Shown piece by piece: positions 59,385-64,000 of a stretch of DNA of 64,000 nucleotides. The DNA is from Bacillus taeanensis (GTDB lineage Bacteria > Bacillota > Bacilli > Bacillales > UBA6769), in assembly GCF_003318295.1 (NCBI RefSeq), contig NZ_QOCW01000008.1:1-64000 (forward strand), given 5' to 3'. The notes under the pieces are model-generated. The model made no database searches. It was not told where the DNA came from and worked only from the letters and a program-made list of their open reading frames with translations. Position 1 is the first letter of the stretch, and every line of letters starts with the position of its first letter. Made by a program: the position numbers and the translations under genes.

Positions 59385-60716
59385 TTATGACCAGATAATT
59401 GTATTAAAAGATTCTGGTTCTAGATCAAATACATTGGTAGAAGTCCCATCAGAAAGATGAAGCTTTCGAACTTCAGAAAATGGATTTGCAATGACAACAA
59501 CCTTTTCTCCATTTGGATTTTCAAACGCAACGGCATTACCTGTCCATGGACCTTTTAAATCAATTCGCACCGCTCCCGGTACTACAAAATGTGAAAAGTG
59601 TTTCATCACATAGTACTCTGGCTGCACATTCACTTCTTTTGTTTTAGGATCAACCGTAATCATAGAATTTTGTTCCCATCCCCAAGTACTAATCCCCTTT
59701 GGTTCCAACACCATGTTCCAATAAATATAACTATTTACGCCATTTACAAAATAATGTCGGTATAAATTATGAACATAGTGAGCATACTCCCACGTATTTT
59801 TTCCATCTCCACATTCATTCTCTGTCTGCATGTAGCGCAGCTCTGGATAACTTTGAACATTTTGTTGTAATGCATACTTTCCTGCCCATTGATAACCGAC
59901 ACCTTTAATATATTTATAAGCTTCAGGATCACTTAGTACTTTATTAGCAAGTGAATCATAATCAGAAGATGATTTTTCAAATAATTCATCTACCACTCCA
60001 TTAATTGTTCCCAGCCAAATTTCTGCCTCAATTCCATGCTTTTCAAAAGTTGGACCTAAATAATCACGGATAAATTCTTGAAGCTGCTCTCCTGTCCAAA
60101 CACACGATGGAAACTTTTGATCAGCAACTACTTCATTCTGCACATGAATTTGATCAATTTTAATTCCTTCCTTTTCGTATGCCTCTACAAACTTCACAAA
60201 ATATAAGGCATAAGCCTCTAGTACTTCCTTTTCCCAACGAAGCGTCCCATAATTATAAGCTTTTGGGGATTTCATCCAAGTTGGTGGACTCCAAGGTGAT
60301 GCAAAAAATTTTAAGTTCGGATTATACTTCAAAGCTTCTTTTATATACGGTATTAAATATTGGCGATCTCTTTCGATAGAAAAATTCGCCATAGAGTAGT
60401 CGCCATCCGTTTCATTTAAGCTGTACCACTCCAACGCATAATCGCTTGCTCCAATTGGAAGACGACAAATCGTAAATTTACAATCTCCATCTGAGTGAAA
60501 TAAATTATAGAAAACATGTGCTCTATCTTCTTCATTCAAATGGCCTAACGCTTCAAAACCTAATTCATTGAAGCAACCACCGAATCCTTCTATTATCTGT
60601 TGTTTGTTATCAACCATTGTAAGATTAGAAACACTATCATTGTTAATAATTGATTGTTTTTCATTCCAATATTCCCCGCGCGATGTAGAAATCCATTGTA
60701 TATTTTTATTATTCAA
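59385..60716 (-). CDS. GH30-family glycoside hydrolase, intracellular
   Basis: About 443 residues: a (beta/alpha)8 barrel followed by a beta-domain. Family landmarks are IIEGFGGCFNELG, the acid/base Glu in DQIHVQNEVV and the nucleophile Glu in LRYMQTENECGDG (about Glu195 and Glu299). GH30 includes glucosylceramidases, beta-1,6-glucanases, beta-xylosidases and glucuronoxylanases; the subfamily cannot be fixed by eye. There is no signal peptide, so it acts on imported oligosaccharides. GGAAGGA overlaps the ATG at 60725, so TTG at 60716 is the likelier start. It follows the ABC importer genes on the same strand. Confidence 0.85.
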   Translation of the reverse strand: MNNKNIQWISTSRGEYWNEKQSIINNDSVSNLTMVDNKQQIIEGFGGCFNELGFEALGHLNEEDRAHVFYNLFHSDGDCKFTICRLPIGASDYALEWYSLNETDGDYSMANFSIERDRQYLIPYIKEALKYNPNLKFFASPWSPPTWMKSPKAYNYGTLRWEKEVLEAYALYFVKFVEAYEKEGIKIDQIHVQNEVVADQKFPSCVWTGEQLQEFIRDYLGPTFEKHGIEAEIWLGTINGVVDELFEKSSSDYDSLANKVLSDPEAYKYIKGVGYQWAGKYALQQNVQSYPELRYMQTENECGDGKNTWEYAHYVHNLYRHYFVNGVNSYIYWNMVLEPKGISTWGWEQNSMITVDPKTKEVNVQPEYYVMKHFSHFVVPGAVRIDLKGPWTGNAVAFENPNGEKVVVIANPFSEVRKLHLSDGTSTNVFDLEPESFNTIIWS

Positions 60717-61046
60717 TTCAATCATTCCTTCCAATATTAGATATTAGCTGTGATCTGATCTATTCATACAGATAATTAAATAAGCTTTCTATAAATCTTT
60801 TATTATTAGATTTCTTCTGTTTATTTCTTTTTCTAACAAATCAATAAATACTGCAGCAAGATTTAATTGCTTTGATATAACTATCAACAAGCAGTTTGTT
60901 ACTTAATGAGTGAAGCATTGTTAGACCTCTTATGTTATGTGAGCGGGCGGTAGGATGATCGAAAAGAATTCTCCTATCAATCATTCTACCTACTGCTTTT
61001 CTACAAACCTTAAAGACTTTTTACTTTCTTACTTTTTAATAAATAA
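60717..61046. other. Intergenic region between the binding-protein and GH30 genes
   Basis: It contains an imperfect hairpin at 60944-61004 (GTAGGTAGAATGATTGA with TCGATCATCCTACC on the minus strand) without a clear T-run, which may be a processing site or weak terminator after the binding-protein gene. No ORF was found. Confidence 0.45.
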
Positions 61047-62306
61047 TTATTTAACAATTTTACTTAACTCTTTCTTCACATCAATGTCTGGTTTTGCTAC
61101 AATTGCTGAGGATGTATTTAAAAATTGATCTGCACGTTTTGAATCAAGATTTTGGTCATAATATCCAAAAAATCCTTCTACATTATTATTAATATAATTG
61201 GAATATTCGTAAACTAACGGATTCATCTTTGATTGATCTAACTCCACATTTTTCATTGGACTAATGTCACCTGTTTCATATATTCCCATTCTCTGCTCAG
61301 CACTCGTTAAAAATTTAAGTGCTTCAAATGCAGCTTCTTGGTCAGCATTAGCTGATATTGCCATGCCGATACCAAAACCACCATGATAGATATCCTTATT
61401 TCCTTTCCCACCCTCTACTGTAGGGAATGAAACAAATCCTACTTTTTCTGCAAATTCCTTATTCTTAACAAATGCTTGAAGAGCCCACTCACCTTGTAAA
61501 TACATCGCTGCTCGTCCATTTAAAAACAGCGCTTCAGCTGCTGCATAGTCTAAACCAAGAAATCCATTTACAAATCCTTTTTTATTAACCGCTAATTCTT
61601 TTAGCTTTTCGCCCGCTTCTACAAAACTCTCTTCTGTAAAATCAATCTCTCCATTTTTAGCTTTCTCAAATGGCTCTGTCCCTCCAATACGTTGTGCCAA
61701 ATAAGAATACCAATGCAGTATCGGCCAACGGTCTTTACCTGCTACTGTAATCGGGGTAATGTTGTTTTCATTTAACTGATCAACAACTTCTAATAACTCA
61801 GTGTACGTGCTTGGTGGTGTTAGACCATTTTCCTCAAAAATTTCTTTGTTATACCATAACGAAACTGCACTTATTCCTAACGGTATGCCATATGTCTTTT
61901 CATTAAAAGAAAAAGACTCAAATCCTCCAGGCAGCACATTACTTTTCAACTCTTCATCTTCATTTATCTGTTCAGTAATATCACCAACCAAACCTGTTTC
62001 CACTAACGTTTGAAAGGTATCTCCACTCCAATAAGTGAATAAATCGGGTAATTTATTTCCTGCAATAGCAACCTTCATTTTTGTTTTCAAAGACTCATCA
62101 TCAAAGAACTCTGCGTTAATTTTCAAATCTGCATGTGTATTATTAAATTCTTCCACCGCTTTTTCAACAACTTCTTTATCTTCTGTTTCAACACTCCATA
62201 GTGTTAACGTCTTTGCATCCTCACTATTAGAATCTGCAGACTCATTTTTACCACAACCTGCAATAAGTAATGTAAGCATCAATAATAGACTAACAAACTT
62301 TTTCAT
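61047..62306 (-). CDS. ABC oligosaccharide-binding lipoprotein, paralog of the 44.3-kb protein
   Basis: About 419 residues. The lipoprotein signal ends in TLLIAGC and the mature part begins with a Ser/Asp-rich linker. Fold motifs are LTLWSVETEDKE, LPDLFTYWSGDTFQ, YGIPLGISAVSLWYNKEIFE and VSFPTVEGGKGNKD. The FPTVEGGKG and the SLWYNKEIFEENG segments mirror the xylo-oligosaccharide-binding protein. GGAGG precedes two adjacent ATGs; the second is used. The substrate is unknown but is presumably what the GH30 enzyme hydrolyses. Confidence 0.87.
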   Translation of the reverse strand: MKKFVSLLLMLTLLIAGCGKNESADSNSEDAKTLTLWSVETEDKEVVEKAVEEFNNTHADLKINAEFFDDESLKTKMKVAIAGNKLPDLFTYWSGDTFQTLVETGLVGDITEQINEDEELKSNVLPGGFESFSFNEKTYGIPLGISAVSLWYNKEIFEENGLTPPSTYTELLEVVDQLNENNITPITVAGKDRWPILHWYSYLAQRIGGTEPFEKAKNGEIDFTEESFVEAGEKLKELAVNKKGFVNGFLGLDYAAAEALFLNGRAAMYLQGEWALQAFVKNKEFAEKVGFVSFPTVEGGKGNKDIYHGGFGIGMAISANADQEAAFEALKFLTSAEQRMGIYETGDISPMKNVELDQSKMNPLVYEYSNYINNNVEGFFGYYDQNLDSKRADQFLNTSSAIVAKPDIDVKKELSKIVK

Positions 62307-62346
62307 CATTTCTCCTCCTTAGATGTATATCTCATTTTTATAAGCA

Positions 62347-63243
62347 TTATCCTTTAACTGAACCAGCAACAACACCGCTTTGAATATACTTTTGTAAAAA
62401 CATATATAGAATAATAATCGGTGCTGTTGTAATAACCAGTGCCGCACTTATGAGTGAATAACTAGCGCTAAAGCTGCCTTTGAACATCATAAGTCCAATA
62501 GGTAACGTTTTCAATGAATCATCTGAAATCATTACGAGTGGAAAAATAAAATCATTCATAATGCTGAAAAAAGATAAAATTGTAACAGTTGCTAAAATCG
62601 GCTTAGATAAAGGTAAATAGATCTTAAAAAAGATCTGATAAATATTACAACCATCCATCACTGCTGCTTCTTCAAGTTCTTTTGGAATTTGTTTAAAGAA
62701 ACCATAAGCTAAGAAAACTGCGACCGGAAGATTGAACCCGATGTAAGGAAAGAACAATGCCCAAAATGTATCATATACTCCTATTTTGTTCGCCATATTA
62801 AAAAGTGGAATAAGTGTACTGTGTATAGGAATTAACATCGCTAAAAAGAACATACCAAGCAGCACTTTTGATCCTTTAAATGGACGAATTGCTAGATAAT
62901 AAGCAATACATGTTGAGACAATTAGCAAGCCAATTACTGAAAATAATGTAATGTAAATACTATTAAACAAGTAACTGCTTATCCCCTCATTCCAAGCTGT
63001 TATAAAGTTTTCAATATGCCACTCTGATGGCAATCCCCATGGATTACTAAAATATTCACTATCAAATTTAAATGAAGATAAGAACATCCAAACAAATGGA
63101 TAACCTGTAAAGACTAAATGAACTAAGAGAATAAGATAGATACTAAAACGAATAAGCATCTTTTTACTTGAAATGTTTTTTGTTTTTATTCTAGTAACAA
63201 TTCGAGAATCTTTTGACTTCGTTTCAACGAGTGAGTCCCTCAT
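62347..63243 (-). CDS. ABC sugar permease, MalG type
   Basis: About 298 residues, six membrane helices, EAA loop EEAAVMDGCNIYQIFFKIYL and C-terminus YIQSGVVAGSVKG. AAAGGAG precedes the ATG at 63243 by 7 nt; the frame extends to 63279 but overlaps the previous gene's end there. It lies 16 bp after the MalF-type gene and 40 bp before the binding-protein gene. Compared with 42430-43329 the loop and tail are highly similar. Confidence 0.87.
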   Translation of the reverse strand: MRDSLVETKSKDSRIVTRIKTKNISSKKMLIRFSIYLILLVHLVFTGYPFVWMFLSSFKFDSEYFSNPWGLPSEWHIENFITAWNEGISSYLFNSIYITLFSVIGLLIVSTCIAYYLAIRPFKGSKVLLGMFFLAMLIPIHSTLIPLFNMANKIGVYDTFWALFFPYIGFNLPVAVFLAYGFFKQIPKELEEAAVMDGCNIYQIFFKIYLPLSKPILATVTILSFFSIMNDFIFPLVMISDDSLKTLPIGLMMFKGSFSASYSLISAALVITTAPIIILYMFLQKYIQSGVVAGSVKG

Positions 63244-63259
63244 GTAAATTCTCCTTTCT

Positions 63260-64000
63260 TTATTGAAACTTAGAAGCACCTTTTCCTAAGGTTTTTGATA
63301 ACACTAATGCTAGAGCTAATCCGAAGAATAATAAAAAGCTTGAAATCGTACTTCCATAACCGTAATCCATTAATGTAAAAGCATTTTTCATCATATAACT
63401 TGCAATAACCTCACTTGAATTATTTGGTCCCCCACCTGTCATTATATAGATAAGATCAAAGTATTTTAGTGAGTTAATCACGCAATTTAAAATAGTAAAT
63501 GTAAGAACATGCCAGATAAGAGGAATGCGAATTTGGAATAAAATTTGCCATTCACTTGCCCCTTCAACTCTCGCTGACTCAAGCACTTCCTCAGGGATCG
63601 TTTGTAAAGCTGCAAAATAAACAACTACATAAAACCCGATGTACTGCCAAGCTACTACAGCAACGACAGAAGCAAGGGCCGTTTTCTCTTCTCCAAGCCA
63701 AGCATGAGTCCAATTTTCAAGGCCCAAATTGATAAGCAAATTGTTTAACAATCCATAATTCGGATCAAAAATTTGCGCCCATAAAATTCCAAGTACTGCT
63801 GTTGAAAGCATAACAGGTGTAAAATAAATCGTTTTCAAAAAATTAGATCCTTTTAACTTGTAACTTAGCAGCACAGCTAAAAGTAAACCAACAGGAATTT
63901 GAACAAATAGTGCACCTAAAGTGAGATATAACGTATTTTTTAAAGAAATCCAAACGATCGGATCTTCAATAAGTCTTTGATAATTTGCAAAACCATTAAA
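63260..64000 (-). CDS. ABC sugar permease, MalF type, 5' end outside the window
   Basis: The frame is open to the right edge, continuing upstream as FNGFANYQRLIEDPIVWISL, so the N-terminal 50-60 residues are missing. The visible part has five helices, the EAA loop LESARVEGASEWQILFQIRI and the GGGPNNSSEVIASYMMKNAF segment that nearly matches the permease at 43.3 kb. It is the first visible gene of the third importer operon. Confidence 0.86.
   Translation of the reverse strand, partial: FNGFANYQRLIEDPIVWISLKNTLYLTLGALFVQIPVGLLLAVLLSYKLKGSNFLKTIYFTPVMLSTAVLGILWAQIFDPNYGLLNNLLINLGLENWTHAWLGEEKTALASVVAVVAWQYIGFYVVVYFAALQTIPEEVLESARVEGASEWQILFQIRIPLIWHVLTFTILNCVINSLKYFDLIYIMTGGGPNNSSEVIASYMMKNAFTLMDYGYGSTISSFLLFFGLALALVLSKTLGKGASKFQ

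Noticed and set aside
1-64000. CRISPR arrays, tRNA and rRNA genes, prophage
   Set aside because: No regularly spaced direct repeats, no cloverleaf ending in CCA-like acceptor stems, no rRNA-like tracts and no phage structural genes were seen.

Overview
The window is low-GC DNA from an endospore-forming member of the Bacillaceae. The evidence is a GlnL-type response regulator, a CspB/D-type cold-shock protein, a YppG-like protein, CtaB, an Sda-like ORF, a truncated GerXA germination gene, AGGAGG-type ribosome binding sites, and B. subtilis-type XylR and CcpA sites. No rRNA, tRNA or CRISPR array was seen. Most of the window is a plant cell-wall polysaccharide utilisation region.

Region 1 (1-12.7 kb) is mostly housekeeping or accessory: partial glnL, an EamA permease behind a terminator-like leader hairpin, a PAS-HD protein, csp, a CarD-family regulator, an SDR, a LysE-family exporter, a Suv3-like helicase, a ZIP-like membrane protein, a YppG-like protein, ctaB, and a 56-aa membrane protein. 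It also holds a decayed PAS gene and a possible IS200/IS605 right end.

Region 2 (12.7-36 kb) is a pectin/polygalacturonate locus. A secreted PL1 pectate lyase cuts the polymer and an ABC importer (binding protein plus two permeases, no ATPase here) takes up oligomers. PL22 oligogalacturonate lyase, GH105 hydrolase and KdgF act inside the cell. KduI and KduD lead to KDG, while UxaB and UxaA take tagaturonate to KDG. A YesM/YesN-like two-component system lies inside the locus. A LacI-type regulator (KdgR/ExuR-like) is flanked by AACGTT-centred operators, including perfect palindromes of 38, 24 and 42 bp. The same operators precede an operon of an IolB-family isomerase and an M24-fold protein without the usual metal ligands, which is a candidate unexplained branch of uronate catabolism. 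UxaC, KdgK and KdgA are not in the window.

Region 3 (36-38.1 kb) is scarred: a deletion joins truncated gerXA to truncated lutC, and an IS110-type transposase remnant follows.

Region 4 (38.1-49.7 kb) is a xylo-oligosaccharide locus: DUF624 protein, aldose epimerase, GH52 beta-xylosidase, ABC importer, two-component system and XylR, with XylR-type operators before xylR and the GH52 gene. It resembles the Geobacillus xynDC-xynEFG arrangement.

Region 5 (49.7-56.4 kb) is an eroding second xyl locus: a GMC oxidoreductase with one in-frame TGA, a 3' fragment of a second xylR, an intact XylE-like symporter, an Sda-like ORF, an apparent xylA 5' remnant behind a XylR-type operator, a broken AEC transporter, and an aldo/keto reductase preceded by the longest XylR-type operator here.

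Region 6 (56.6-64 kb) is a paralogous copy of the Region 4 sensor/transport module, with an intracellular GH30 enzyme in place of GH52. It runs off the right edge. Palindromes sharing a CTGTCTCAAAAG-like arm recur at several operon ends through the window.
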